A stretch of DNA of 64,000 nt from Aelia acuminata (GCA_911387785.2 OU426979.1:15672262-15736261), one strand, 5' to 3'; positions 44,148-55,434 are shown, counted from the first letter of the stretch. The notes: generated by a model from the sequence alone, not told the origin. Numbers and translations: made by a program.

Positions 44148-45517
44148 TTGGAAAGTGATGGAAGAACATGCTGCACCAATGTTGTGAGCAACGATATAAG
44201 GGGTGAAACAAGGTTTTTGAACTCGTTTATGAAGTTTGTCAGTTGTGTAGTAATATCTGGAATGTTTGTTGTATTATTGGTTTGAAGGTTAGGAACAGGT
44301 GAGTCATATGATCTAATCATGGATTTTGAGTAAGTTGGTTGTGAGGCAACGTTCTGAATCTGAGTAGAGTCTGGTTGTAATGGTGGCTCAAGATTACTTG
44401 CTAAATTTGGTGGAATTTCTGAGGATTCTTCATTTTCTTTTTTCTCCCTGTTTTCCTGTTCTTCGTAAAGTTGAAGACTTCTCACGGGGGGACGCTGTCT
44501 ACGTTTCTTCAATTCTTTATGCACAGAGCAACCTCTATAGTTAGCCGGGTGCGCTTCGTCACAATGAACACATTTTGGCGGCTTGTCTAAGGGCTTTTTG
44601 CAATATGACGAAAGGTGTTCACCAGCACACTTGACACACCTTGGCTTCAAATTGCAATAAGTTTTTGTGTGCCCATATGACTGGCAGCGTTTACATTGGG
44701 CGATTTCGTTACGTTTTCTAGGTTCTTCAACCTTGATTTTTGTATAATACAAGAATTTCAATGAAAATATTTCAGCACTCTTATCATTTTTCTCTAAATC
44801 AACAAAATATATAGGCAAAGGTGCTTTTGTTCTAGGGTGAAGTATATTGTGTACAGCTAGTACGCTATAACCCAATTCTTGTAATTCAGTTTTTATTAAA
44901 TCACAGCCTATACTGTGATGTAAGTTCCTTATAACAACCCGAAAGGGTCGGTCCTCGGGAAGTTGGTAGGTATGGAACTCAGCCTTTCTTTCTCGGAGGT
45001 ACTTGGTTATTTTCCTGTAAGAGTCGGATGAGTTGGCCATAATAACAACATTTTTAGCTCCAGATTTCAAAGTGAACCCATTAGAACCTACTACTTTTAC
45101 GAGCTCATCGCAAAGTAATTTAAAGTTATTAACCGTTTTAACGTAAATTGGTGGAGGCTTCTGCGTTTCATCCTTATTATTATTATTATTTGTTGTAGAT
45201 TCATTAATATTAGACTGGGGATCCACATCAGTCGGTAGAACATAGAAAGGATTTAATGATTCGAAACTAACCTGCCTCTGTAGAGCAGAAGTAGCCGCTG
45301 CTGTTGGGGACACAGCCTTGCGGGGGGACACCTGATGCCACTCTCCTGAGATGCTAGGCCCAGCCTCTGGTCGCGGTTCTTCGCTCTTCTTAATACCCTT
45401 GGTCTTAGAAGTTGTTATCTTCTTAATTGATCCAGATGGATTCTTAACCTTCATGACCTTCGATTGCTTGATCGAGTTTAATCTTGGACCTTTTATGCCT
45501 AATTTATCCGCGATCAT
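44144..45517 (-). CDS. Jockey LINE ORF1: Gag-like RNA-binding protein
   Basis: 457 codons, fully open. Nucleic-acid chaperone expected to coat the LINE RNA. The N-terminal 100 residues are basic and low in complexity (KVKNPSGSIKKITTSKTKG). Residues about 190-270 match the PRE_C2HC domain (RPFRVVIRNLHHSI, EIFSLKFLYYTKIKVEEPR). Three zinc knuckles follow: CKRCQSYGHTKTYC, CVKCAGEHLSSYC and CVHCDEAHPANYRGC. A Lys/Glu-rich linker and an amphipathic tail close the protein. Stop overlaps the ORF2 start by ATGA. Upstream, 120 bases of 5' UTR reach the element end, where Jockey elements carry an internal promoter. Confidence 0.92.
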   Translation of the reverse strand: MIADKLGIKGPRLNSIKQSKVMKVKNPSGSIKKITTSKTKGIKKSEEPRPEAGPSISGEWHQVSPRKAVSPTAAATSALQRQVSFESLNPFYVLPTDVDPQSNINESTTNNNNNKDETQKPPPIYVKTVNNFKLLCDELVKVVGSNGFTLKSGAKNVVIMANSSDSYRKITKYLRERKAEFHTYQLPEDRPFRVVIRNLHHSIGCDLIKTELQELGYSVLAVHNILHPRTKAPLPIYFVDLEKNDKSAEIFSLKFLYYTKIKVEEPRKRNEIAQCKRCQSYGHTKTYCNLKPRCVKCAGEHLSSYCKKPLDKPPKCVHCDEAHPANYRGCSVHKELKKRRQRPPVRSLQLYEEQENREKKENEESSEIPPNLASNLEPPLQPDSTQIQNVASQPTYSKSMIRSYDSPVPNLQTNNTTNIPDITTQLTNFINEFKNLVSPLISLLTTLVQHVLPSLSK

Positions 45518-45649
45518 GATACGTTAATAGTATCACAATTTTGCGAATAATAAATCGGTGAAACACCGGAAAAACAACAATATCAATCACCACTAAATTT
45601 CACAATGCTGCACTTAGTAGCGACCATATTGATTGAAAGATTATAACAT

Positions 45650-46153
45650 AAACAGATAAGTTTATTGATACAACATTCCATTTTCTTTCGATATTTAGGA
45701 TGATTAAGCAGAAATGAATTTCTTCCGTCTTGGACTAGGAAAAAACACGTTTTTCCCATGGTTTTAGCAAAAGACAGGTTAAACAAAATCATTGTGCACC
45801 AATTAGCACTATAGTAAATAGAAAGTGTGAATTCTATTGAACAAAAAATGTACCTCATTGTTGTAAAAAGTTATAAATTAACGTTATTTATCTCACTTAT
45901 AAAATTAAATTTTTATATTTTGATAAGTAGCATGTAGAACATTCAGCATGATTTAAGGTTGCTCGCTTTTCCTGTTTCTGGTAGAACCTCAACAAGTAGA
46001 CCTTATCTCATTTCACCATGTGTTATATTCTGAATTTAATCAATATGTATTAGGACAAATGATTAATTTGGTACATTATAGCTAACTGTCTATTGTGTTT
46101 GTACTGAACCCTATTCCAATTATATTAGTTCCTTTTACATGTGTGTTACTCAT
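45650..46153. other. AT-rich spacer
   Basis: Nothing recognised; the minus-strand frame at 45583-45858 crosses the LINE boundary and has no family features. Confidence 0.5.
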
Positions 46154-46381
46154 GGGCGGATCCAGCCGATCTTAAAGGGGGAGGCTGCAGCCACACAGCC
46201 CTTCATTTGGATCTGCTAATCAGCTTTTTTACCAACAACATTTTTTACACAACTATAATTCTACTTGTTCTCCACATTATTTGTCCTTTAACTTGCTTCC
46301 TTACATTGAGGAAAGCAAAATTCTATCTTTAAATAACGAAAAATTTTCCAAAGGTTTCAGCCCCCACCCCCTGGATCTGCC
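46154..46381. mobile_element. MITE family D (GGCGGATCC ends), copy 1
   Basis: Ends GGGCGGATCCAGCC and CTGGATCTGCC with GC-rich subterminal blocks containing GCTGCAG. The interior matches the complement of 56340-56480 (AAAGATAGAATTTGACTTTC). Confidence 0.75.
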
Positions 46382-46729
46382 AATCGTATTACTTATATTT
46401 AATCTCACCTCTGCTGAAAAATCCAATAAGTGCTAAATAAATACTTTAATAATTACTATAGGCAAATATGAGAAGTAAAAATAAAAACTTTAACCCTTCC
46501 TACGCGGGGCTAGGACTGCTCGTTATTTACTACTTATTTAAGTTATATAAACATTATTTATTATTAATTTATTATCAATGCCTTTAAAAAATTATAGTTT
46601 AATAATTTTAAATTTATTTTCAGTCAATTATTTCTTCTGGGTGTAAAATGTTACGAAAAAATTTCAATTCACGTTTACATTAATCTTGAATGTTTTTCTG
46701 ACAACTACTAATTTTTTCAAGTTTTTTAT
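46382..46729. other. AT-rich spacer
   Basis: Nothing recognised. Confidence 0.5.
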
Positions 46730-46733
46730 TTAA

Positions 46734-47390
46734 CACGTTAGGTGCGGCGGCGTATTTTAGGGGTATCCTGAATTGGACGGTATCGGTCACCGGGGTCCGA
46801 TGGGAATACTTTGACGAAAACGTTATCTTTTCATTAAAAGGGAATCAAATGAGCGTCTCAAGGGCATTATCTCTTGGTAAGGATTGGAAATAGACATAAT
46901 AGGCGCAGGACAGGCCGATAAAGGATTTACGCCATTCTTTATCGAATATCGGACCTGAGAGTCCGATTCTAAAAAACAACAGATATTCAGCTGTTACCAA
47001 CATTTTCTGCACTAAAATGCAATAAACTCATTAAAAATCGACTAAATTGAGTATTTGAAGTGTTCGGACTTTCGGACATTATACAATCTGCTGTTTATTC
47101 AAGTTTAATAGGAGGCTTAATATCTATTCTGAATAAGTTATGTTCTACTTCTAAATCTTAGTTCATGGATTCGTGAAATATTTTTTAATTATTTATTTTT
47201 TAATATTTTTGTGGAATGATGATATTAGGAGATGGGGATATGTGATTAGCGTTATTTTTTCTTACTGATGATGCCCGAATTATGAAACGATTTTTAATTT
47301 TAAGAAAGGGAAATAAAAAACAAAAAAATCGGCTGTTGAGAAGGGAATGTAAGACATCGGACCCCGGGGACCGATGCCGCACCTAACGTG
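46734..47390. mobile_element. piggyBac-like MITE, 657 bp
   Basis: Perfect 15-base terminal inverted repeats CACGTTAGGTGCGGC flanked by TTAA on both sides (46730-46733, 47391-47394). A 20-base subterminal inverted pair lies inside: ATCGGTCACCGGGGTCCGAT near 46782 and its complement with one mismatch near 47356. No transposase frame. TTAA targeting plus terminal and subterminal repeats fit piggyBac. Confidence 0.8.
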
Positions 47391-47394
47391 TTAA

Positions 47395-48125
47395 TAATTT
47401 AGCTCTGAAATAGGGTAGGCAAATATTAATGGGGTCTCTTGGAGGTAGTCTTTGGTATTCCTATAGTTAATATTAGAATTAGGAGCAGCATATACAACAA
47501 AAAAATAACGCTGTTAATTACAAATATGTTAATAAAAACCTTGGAATAAATTACGGTGTCATTATTAAATAATTAAAATTCTAAATTAAAGTTATTAAAT
47601 AGCTTATTTTAAAAAAAGATTTGACTAAAACGGGTTGTGAATCGCGTGGAGATTAAGGAAGGTTCATTGCCACGCTGGTGAGTAATCTTGTGATTAATAC
47701 AAATTAATTCAACACTTGCTTAATCCGCATAAATGTAGTTTATTTTATCTTATTACCTTGTATTATGTAGCCTGAAGATGTGGACGAATCCCCGAAACGT
47801 CGCATTGGCCTAATTGAAGAAATAAATGATTGTATTATATCAGAAAATGTTACTCATAAGATTTCTCAATAAAAAATATCAAGGCAAGGCAAAAATATTA
47901 ATGCTTTTGTAATGAAAATGGTTTGATAGGCAGAAAACAACACTCAGATTCACATCGAGATATGCGTAACATATAAATAACATATATTCGACTCGAATTT
48001 CAGGTCTTCGTAATGAGTAAGATTTGTAATTAACAAAAACATTGAAATATCACATATAATATACGTTAACGCCAATGTGAGTTTAAACATTTTTTATTGG
48101 CGTAAAATTATAATTCAAAACAATA
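47395..48125. other. Non-coding, with one Penelope-like hairpin
   Basis: Apart from the motif at 47768-47803, nothing was recognised. Confidence 0.5.
47768..47803 (+). ncRNA. Hammerhead-like motif of a Penelope-type terminus
   Basis: CCTGAAGATGTGGACGAATC then CCCGAAACGTCG. It keeps the order CTGA-x-GA, short stem (GGA/TCC), GAAAC, GTC. The fourth core base is A where an active hammerhead has T, so activity is doubtful. Confidence 0.4.
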
Positions 48126-49287
48126 AAATCTGGTGCGGTGCGCGCATCACACAACTTTCACTTACCACTTGAGTAAAAAAAAAATCTGGTGCGTGCGCGC
48201 AACACACAACTTTCACTTACCAACTTACTTAGATTAGAAATTAATGTGTTTTGTTAATTGCCACTTCTCAAAGTTACACATTTTTCCACATTCATTTCTT
48301 ATTTTTGTTTTCATTTGCTCTATAAAAAACACTAATTTCTTTTATTATTAAATAAAAGTTTTTACATGTGATAAATCGGCAATGCAAGCATAATACTCCA
48401 ACTCGTCTGATTTTATAATTCTCTATGTAGGTACTTGTTGAAAATTTCATTTAGTTACCAAAACGAAACAAATAATTTCCATTATATGAACAGAGCGGCT
48501 TTAATTATGAACAATAGCCTTTCATTAAAGGCGTACCCACGCCTGCCAGCGCTCAATGTGTTTTATGAGTTGACGGAATTGTTTTCTTTTTTTCTCCTGT
48601 ATATGTTTACTTAATTTTCTTCATATGTCATATTTAGCCATTTCTTATTTTTAGGCGCAGTGAGAGACAGTTAATTTCTCAATATAAACTAAAACAAAGG
48701 TACTTTATAGGAAAAAAACAAACAAAAAAGGCCCCTTCCTGATATTATTGAACACCTAATTTTCATTAAACATGACGAATTTGATCAAAATCATTAAAGC
48801 CGTTTTTGAGATAATCGAAAAAAGGTAAAAATTGGAAAAAATTTATGAAATAAAGTGCCCCCTCCGTTTGACCAATTTTGATGAAATGTTGGCTGTCACA
48901 TCTTTGGCATATACATACGTCAAATACCCAGTTTGATCAAAATCTTTAAAGCCGTTTTCGAGTAAATAAAAAAAAAACACATAAAAATGATACAAAATTT
49001 ATTAAGTAAAGTCCACCCTCCGGTTGATCAATTTTGATGAAATTTTTACAGTCATATCTAGGGCATATTAATACATCAAATACTTAGTTTAATCAAAATA
49101 AACTAAGTATTTGAGGCTCGTTAGAGCCGTTTTTGGGAAAATCGAAAAAAACGTAAAAAGTTATTAAATAAAGTACCCCCTCCCTTTGAGGAATTTTGAT
49201 AAAATTTTTGCTGTCACATCGCGGGCATATACCTACACTAAATACCCAATTTCAGGTTCCCACGGTTTATAGTTTTTGAGCTAGTGT

Positions 49288-49337
<50 letters not shown>

Positions 49338-49386
49338 GCACACGCACACGCACACGCACACGCACACGCACGCGCACACGCGCACG

Positions 49387-49425
<39 letters not shown>

Positions 49426-49573
49426 ACACACACAGACCATTTCGCGGGACTTGGTCATTTCGACTCAGGAGGCCCCTAAACGTGTATTTCCGTTGAAAAC
49501 CGGAAGTCGAAATTTTTCACGATCGCAATACTTCCACTTACTATATATTTCATATATAGGTAAGTGAAAGTAA
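48126..49573 (+). repeat. Family A repeat with duplicated 5' end
   Basis: The terminus TCTGGTGCGGTGCGCGC starts near 48127 and is repeated as TCTGGTGCGTGCGCGC at 48184 after a run of A. From there the copy is full length: three internal units, a long CA/CG tract, the CGCGGGACTTGG block and the final hairpin. The internal segment near 49085-49110 has a local duplication of AACTAAGTATTTGA. Confidence 0.85.
49292..49437. repeat. Compound (CA)n/(CACG)n microsatellite
   Basis: CA units at both edges with CACG and CGCACA variants in the middle. Overlapping frames on both strands are artefacts of the repeat. Confidence 0.95.
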
Positions 49574-49584
49574 AAACACGTTGT

Positions 49585-49925
49585 AATGAAACAACATTTA
49601 TTAAGTGATAGGAGATACCGATGAGAAGCTTCCAATACTTGAGTAGTATGTCCACATGGAAGAAGAAATTGTAACAGCAGGAGAGCTGAATGAGGAAGAA
49701 ATCCTTGAATCTAAAAACGCCAGGCGAAAATGAAAATTTTGACAATCCGGACCAAAAAGAAGAAGAAGACCAAGAACATTCAGAAGAGCCAGAGAGGCTA
49801 CCAGTAACAAAAAATGAAGCACTAAATTGTATCAAGAAGTTGCAGACCTTTTTTGAAATGAATATAGGAGCTGAAGATGAAATCTTTGATAAATTATATG
49901 AAAAAGAAAAAAACATTTTCAAGTG
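49585..49925 (+). pseudogene. Tigger/pogo-type transposase, C-terminal tail
   Basis: The frame reads HMEEEIVTAGELNEEEILES, then after a shift NFDNPDQKEEEDQEHSEEPE, LPVTKNEALNCIKKLQTFF and DEIFDKLYEKEKNIFK-stop. Acidic linker, (L/P)PVT-x-x-EAL and a leucine-rich end are typical of the tail of pogo/Tigger and jerky-like proteins, after the DDE core. The catalytic domain is absent: the family A hairpin ends only 12 bases upstream. One TAG and one frameshift are present. Confidence 0.65.
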
Positions 49926-50448
49926 ACTAAGTGAAGTGCAGAAAAAATAAGTGATAACTTTTATTATTATGTTGGTTCATAATTTCCTTGTACTCTGCAT
50001 TATATTACTTCCATAGCTTTATAATTGCCTCTATATTTTATGTATTTATGGTTTTTAAGTATGTAGGGGAGAGGGGGGTTGGTTGGCATAGGGGGTAGGT
50101 TGGCCTTTGGCTTATAATTTCGGTCACACCTGTTGTGAAGGCGCCACAATCGTACCATGTGACCCGCTCGACCTCGGTAGTCTTGTCTTGAGGTTTCAGT
50201 CTGATGCTAACAATTTCTAATCTAAGTAAGTTGGTAAGTGAAAGTTGTGTGTTGCGCGAACGTACCAGATTTTTCTTTATCAAAGCTGCTTTTGAAGGTA
50301 CTTACTGCCCCTTAGCTGCTTAACTGCCAGTTCATTTTGCCCGGATCAACTCCTAGTACGAACTACTTTTCAGTAAATGAAAGAAGTTGAATCATACAAC
50401 CATACATCCCTATTACCCATCCTTAGAATATAAATATTCTAAACTATA
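49926..50448. other. Non-coding with a family A fragment
   Basis: Contains G-rich DNA at 50065-50105 and a reverse family A 5' fragment at 50212-50275. No gene. Confidence 0.5.
50212..50275 (-). repeat. Family A repeat, 5' fragment
   Basis: TTGGTAAGTGAAAGTTGTGT followed by GCGCGAACGTACCAGATTTT; the body is absent. Confidence 0.7.
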
Positions 50449-50513
50449 GGCGGATCCAGCCGGTTGTAAAGGGGGCTGCAGCCCCGACAACCCCCCCCCC
50501 CAAAGGATCTGCC
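50449..50513. mobile_element. MITE family D, short deleted copy
   Basis: GGCGGATCCAGCCGG at one end and AAAGGATCTGCC at the other, with only the GC-rich subterminal blocks between. Confidence 0.65.
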
Positions 50514-50851
50514 AATGTAATAAAGTGTACTTTTTAAAATAAACTCACACAATATAACATATCAAGGTGGTTTATAACAGTAGGTGGGAAGGTTTCGTTA
50601 TCAGCAAGACGCGGTATTTTGAGCAGGCACGAGGGCGCTATGACATGCAAGGACAGACATGAAACGCTATAAATGTCCCAATCTTTTATGTAAATGGCCT
50701 TTTTAAAAATGGAATAAATGAATTTTTCCAGGGCAATTTTTAGAAAACTCATTTCAAAGACGGAATGAAAAAAAAAAAAAAAAAAACCGTTGGGTTAGTT
50801 CTTAAAATACACCGTAAGGTAGATATAAATTGATAAATAAAAAAAAAAAAA
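50514..50851. other. AT-rich spacer
   Basis: Contains A runs at 50767 and 50840. No gene. Confidence 0.5.
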
Positions 50852-51964
50852 TCTGGTGCGATGCGCGCAACACACAACTTTCACTTACCAACTTACTTAG
50901 ATTAGAAATTAATGTTTTTTTTTTAATTGCTACTTCTCTAAGTCACACATTTTTCCAAATCCGTTTAGTATTTTTGTTTTTATTTCCTCTATAAAAAACA
51001 CTAATTTTTTTTATTATTAAATAAAAGTTCTTACGATAATTCGGCAATACAAGCATAATACACCTAATCGTCTGATTTTATAATTATCTTTCATTTAGTT
51101 ACCATGAAACAAATCATTTTTATTAAATGAACAGAACGGCTTTAATTATAAACAATGGTCTGTCATTAGAGGCGTACTCCGCATGCATGGGCTCAACGTG
51201 TTTTATGAGTTGACGGGATATTTTTCTTTCTTTCTCCTGTATCTGTTAACTTGATTTTTTTCCTTTTTTCACATTTAGCCATATCTTATTTTTAGGCGAA
51301 ACGAGAGAAACATAATTTCTCCATATAAATAAAAACAAAGGTACTTTATAGGAAAGCAAAAAAGGCCCCTTCCCCATTTATGCCCCCTCAGAACATTTTA
51401 ATAATGATAAAGCTTACTTGATATTAAGAAATACTTGATTCTCATTAAACATGACGAATTTAATCAAAATCATTAAAGCCATTTTTGAGATAATCGAAAA
51501 AAAGGTAAAAATTGGAAAAAAAGTTATGAAATAAAGTGCCCCCTCCGTTTGACCAATTTTGATGAAATGTTGGCTGTCACATCTTTGGCATATACATACG
51601 TCAAATACCCAGTTTGATCAAAATCTTTAAAGCCGGTTTCAAGAAAATAGAAAAAAAAAAAACAACGTAAAAATGGGCAAAACGTTATGAAATGAAGTCC
51701 CCCCTCCGTTTTTTGACCAATTTTGATGAAATTTTAGCTGTCATATCTCGGGCATATACATATATCAAATACCCAATTTCAGGTTCTTACGGATTATAGT
51801 TTTTGAGCTGTCTGTTATTTCACACACAGACCATTTTGCGGGCCTTGGTTATTTGGACTCAGGGGACCCCAAAACGTGAATTTCCGTTGAAAACCGGAAG
51901 TCGAAATTTTTCACGATCGCAATACTTTCCCTTACTATATATTTCATAAATAGGTAAGTGAAAG
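50852..51964 (+). repeat. Family A repeat, full-length copy
   Basis: Starts TCTGGTGCGATGCGCGC after an A run and ends in the hairpin TATATATTTCATAAATAGGT with one change in the arm. The CA tract has almost vanished (CACACACAG only), showing that it is not needed for spread. Confidence 0.88.
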
Positions 51965-52577
51965 GGAAAAAAAATATTCTGTAAACATTACTAAATGAAA
52001 TCTTATAACTTTCAAAATTCATCCATTTAAATTAAATAATGCATAAGGTAGCGTAAATTTAATAAAATGCTAGAAGAAAATAATAAATACGAAAAAGATT
52101 ATTTATTCGATGGACGGAGAAGTTGCGATAGGAGCGACTTCAAAAATATAAATATTGATTTTGACTATGTTATATTTAGAAAGGGGTTCTAAATTTATTT
52201 GAAGCCAACCGGGGCAACATCAGTTTTTACCCTCAAGCTTTAATATTTACCTTACATTTAATAAAGACCTAAATATTTACTCAGTTATGATCAGTGGTGG
52301 ATTTGGACGAAATTTTCGGGGTGAGGTCATGATCCCCCGACTCATAACCACGTGGCTTATAGCACCATTTTTGTATGATATTATTACCTTGTATTAAGAA
52401 GGACTCCGATTTAAACAACCAAAAGTGTTAAGTTTAGGGTATAGTAAAATACCTACCTTATTCGCTTAAAAATACAAAAAAATTGAAAATTTGGGGGGGG
52501 GGGGACGGTGATCCTGTGACCTAACCTCCCTGTATTCGCCCTTAAATATACTTACTAGAGGAGTTTCTTTGGTTTTT
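51965..52577. other. Non-coding spacer between two inverted family A copies
   Basis: Nothing recognised except a G run at 52491-52504. Confidence 0.5.
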
Positions 52578-53660
52578 ACTTTCACTTACCTATATATGAA
52601 ATATATAGTAAGTGGAAGTATTGCGATCGTGAAAAATTTCGACTTCCGGTTTTCAACGGAAATACACGTTTTGGGACCCCCTGAGTCGAAATAACCAAGT
52701 CCCGCGAAATGGTCTGTGTGTGTGTGAACAGACTAGCTCAAAAACTACAAACCGTGCTAACCTGAAATTGGTTATTTAGTGTATGTATGTGCCCGCGATG
52801 TGACAGCAAAAATTTCATCAAGATTGCTCAAAGGGAGGGGGTACTTTAATTCATAACTTTTTACGTTTTTTTCGATTTTCTCAAAAACGGCACTAACGAT
52901 TTTGATTAAAATGAGTATTTGATGTATTAATATGCCAGAGATATGACTGTAAAAATTTCATCAAAATTGATTAACCGGAGGGGGGACTTTACTTTATAAA
53001 TTTTGCATCATTTTCATGTGTTTTTTTATTTACCTACTCAAAAACGGCTTCAACGATTTTGATCAAACTGGGTATTTGATATATGTATATGCCAAAGATG
53101 TGATAGCCAACATTTCATCAAGATTGGTCAAACGGAGGGGGGACTTTATTTCATAACTTTTTTTCCGATTTTTACTTTTTTTTCGATTATCTCAAAAACG
53201 GCTTTAACGATCTTCATCACATTCGTCATCTTTAATGAAAATTAGGTGTTCTTTAATATCAGGTAAGCTTCATCAGTATGAAAATCCAATTTTCTGAGGG
53301 GACTTAAATGGGGTAGGGGCCTTTCTTTGTTTGTTTGTTTTTTTGTTTCCTATAAAGTTCCTTTGTTTTTGTTTCTATGGAGAAATTAACTGTATCTCGT
53401 TACGCCTAAAAATAAGAAATGGCTAAATATGAGATATGATAAAAATCAAGGAAATATATAGAGGAGAAAAAAAGAAAAATGTGCAGTGAACTCATAAAAC
53501 TCGTTGACCCCACGCATGCGGAGTACGCCTTTAATGACAGACCATTGTTCATAATTAAAGCCGTTCTGTTCATTTGAGAAGTAGCAATTAACAAAACGCA
53601 TTAATTTCAAATCTAAGTAAGTTGGTAAGTGAAAGTTGTGTGTTGCGCGCACACACCAGA
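52578..53660 (-). repeat. Family A repeat, full-length reverse copy
   Basis: Hairpin end at 52578-52620, conserved block at 52640-52720, three internal units, and 5' end ATCTGGTGTGTGCGCGC complement next to a T run at 53662. It forms an inverted pair with 50852-51964. Confidence 0.88.
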
Positions 53661-54295
53661 TTTTTTTTTAAACCATTTATAAATGAATAGCATACATGAG
53701 GCGTTTGCTATCAAAACCAAATCATTCCATTTTTGGAAATTTTAGAGGAGAGAAAAAAAACTTCTCACGTCCACAGTGCTATAGCTAATTTTTTTATTAT
53801 TTTTTTAACTGTAGGTATAACCGCTTAGAATTTGATTAGTTTTTCATTCTCATTCTAGGTGCATTACCTTGGGCGTAATTACACTTATTAGGTTGGAATG
53901 AGCTGATTTTGATGCAAAAATAAGATTTTTTATTTTTTTGTTTTATTAAGTTGTGTGAAATAGTTTTTTTTTTTTTTTTTTCCAGTTTACCAGTTAATAT
54001 TTGTGTCTTTACGAATTTTAAATAAATGGCATCCACTTAACTTTTTCAAATGATCTGAAATTTCACAGTTGAGACATAAACTTTGGTGCAATGTGAAAAA
54101 AGTCACAAATTGCAACGCCAAGTGGAACAGGTTTTTTATAGAAAAATAATATTGTAAATAAAATGCAGAAAGCAAGGAGAGAAAGGAAAAAGAAGGCTCG
54201 TTATTTAAATGAAATTGTTGTCGTCGTAATAGATCGGCTCACATTCTTCCTTCCTTCCTGGAATGAGCTGGATTTGAGCTATATCCCTTCGTCAG
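53661..54295. other. AT-rich spacer
   Basis: Short frames only, none recognised. A T run lies at 53967-53984. Confidence 0.5.
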
Positions 54296-54303
54296 GTTAT
54301 GAA

Positions 54304-55426
54304 TAGTGATGGGCAAAACTGTTAATTTTGAAAAACAGTTGCAACTGTTTCTGCTACTTTCAATAAACAATTTAAAAAAAAACAGATACAACTGTTTAAA
54401 ATAATACTATATGGAAAAAAAGAAAAAAAAACTAGTCCCACTTCGCATTCCAGCATTCTTTTTAATTATGTTTTAATTATTGAAATATCTAACAAGTTCG
54501 AATGACAATTTCTCACAAAACATTTAATATAAAATAAAGCTTTATGTAAAATAATTATACAGCAGTAAAAATAAATTATAAATCAAAACTTGTAATAGGC
54601 ATTAATTTATTTTTTGTTTATAAAATTATGGTTTGATTGAATAAATAATTCTGGAGAAAAATAATTTAATAATTAGAAAAATTAAGAGCCACATAACTCG
54701 GAGTAGCGGATTTGCGAATGAAATAAACAGATACAGCAAGGGCGCAAGCTGTTTAATGAACAGTTTCACTGAAACAGTTTCGAGAAGCAGGGAGCATTAG
54801 CAGGTTATTAAACAGCCTGTTAACCGAAACAGATACGTGTAACAGTGGCCTTGAAAAAGAAACAGATTCATAAACTGTTTCGGTCAACAGGCTGTTAACC
54901 TGTTGATTCTCGCAACAGCCTGTTAACCGAAACAGGTACGTGAAACAGTGGCCTTGAAAAAGAAACAGTTTCATAAACTGTTTCGGTCAACAGGCTGTTA
55001 ACCTGTTGATTCTCGCAACAGCCTGTTAACCGAAACAGATACGTGAAACAGTGGCCTTGAAAAAGAAACAGTTTCATAAACTGTTTCGGTCAACAGGCTG
55101 TTAACCTCTTGATTCTCGCAACAGCCTGTTAACCGAAACAGATACGTGAAACAGTGGCCTTGAAAAAGAAACAGTTTCATAAACTGTTTCGGTCAAAAGC
55201 CTGTTAACCTGCTAATTCTGCCTGCTTCTCGAAATTGTTTATTAAACAGGTCACGCCCGTGCTATTGCAAGCTAATTGTTTGTGTTTAATTTTTATTATT
55301 ATTTACCTTTTTTTTTCTCACTACACTGTTGTATCTGTTTATTTTTTTCCGAAACAGTTAACTGTTTCTGTTTAATGAAATTAACTGTTTCAAATAAACA
55401 GATTGCTACTAGACAACACACCACTA
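54304..55426. mobile_element. hAT-type non-autonomous element with internal tandem repeats
   Basis: 1123 bases from TAGTGATGGGCAAAAC to ACACACCACTA, flanked on both sides by GTTATGAA (54296-54303 and 55427-55434), a perfect 8-base target duplication. The terminus fits the hAT pattern. The interior is built of CTGTTTCGGT/ACCGAAACAG dyads and includes four 103-base tandem units. No transposase. Confidence 0.88.
54815..55226. repeat. Four 103-bp tandem units within the hAT element
   Basis: GCCTGTTAACCGAAACAG recurs at 54815, 54918, 55021 and 55124, an exact 103-base period. Each unit contains inverted copies of the same motif, so it can fold on itself. Similar minus-strand frames over each unit reflect the repeat, not genes. 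Confidence 0.95.
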
Positions 55427-55434
55427 GTTATGAA

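Larger units (their letters stand above)
41354..45637 (-). mobile_element. Jockey-clade LINE, near full length, with target duplication
   Basis: Element of about 4.28 kb on the minus strand: 5' UTR of about 120 bases, ORF1, ORF2, short 3' UTR and a poly(A) tail (T run at 41353-41369). AGATTATAACAT flanks both ends (41342-41353 and 45638-45649), a 12-base target-site duplication with no mismatch. The full 5' UTR and perfect duplication indicate a recent, complete insertion. Confidence 0.93.

Noticed and set aside
45583..45858. 91-codon frame at the 5' end of the Jockey element
   Set aside because: It crosses the element boundary and its target duplication, and has no recognisable domain.
49238..49496. 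Overlapping Cys/Val, Arg/Val and His/Thr/Ala frames on both strands
   Set aside because: Translation of the compound CA/CG microsatellite in three frames.
54753..55180. Three related frames starting MKLFLFQGHCFTYLF
   Set aside because: They arise from the 103-bp tandem units and start at arbitrary points in each unit; no gene family match.
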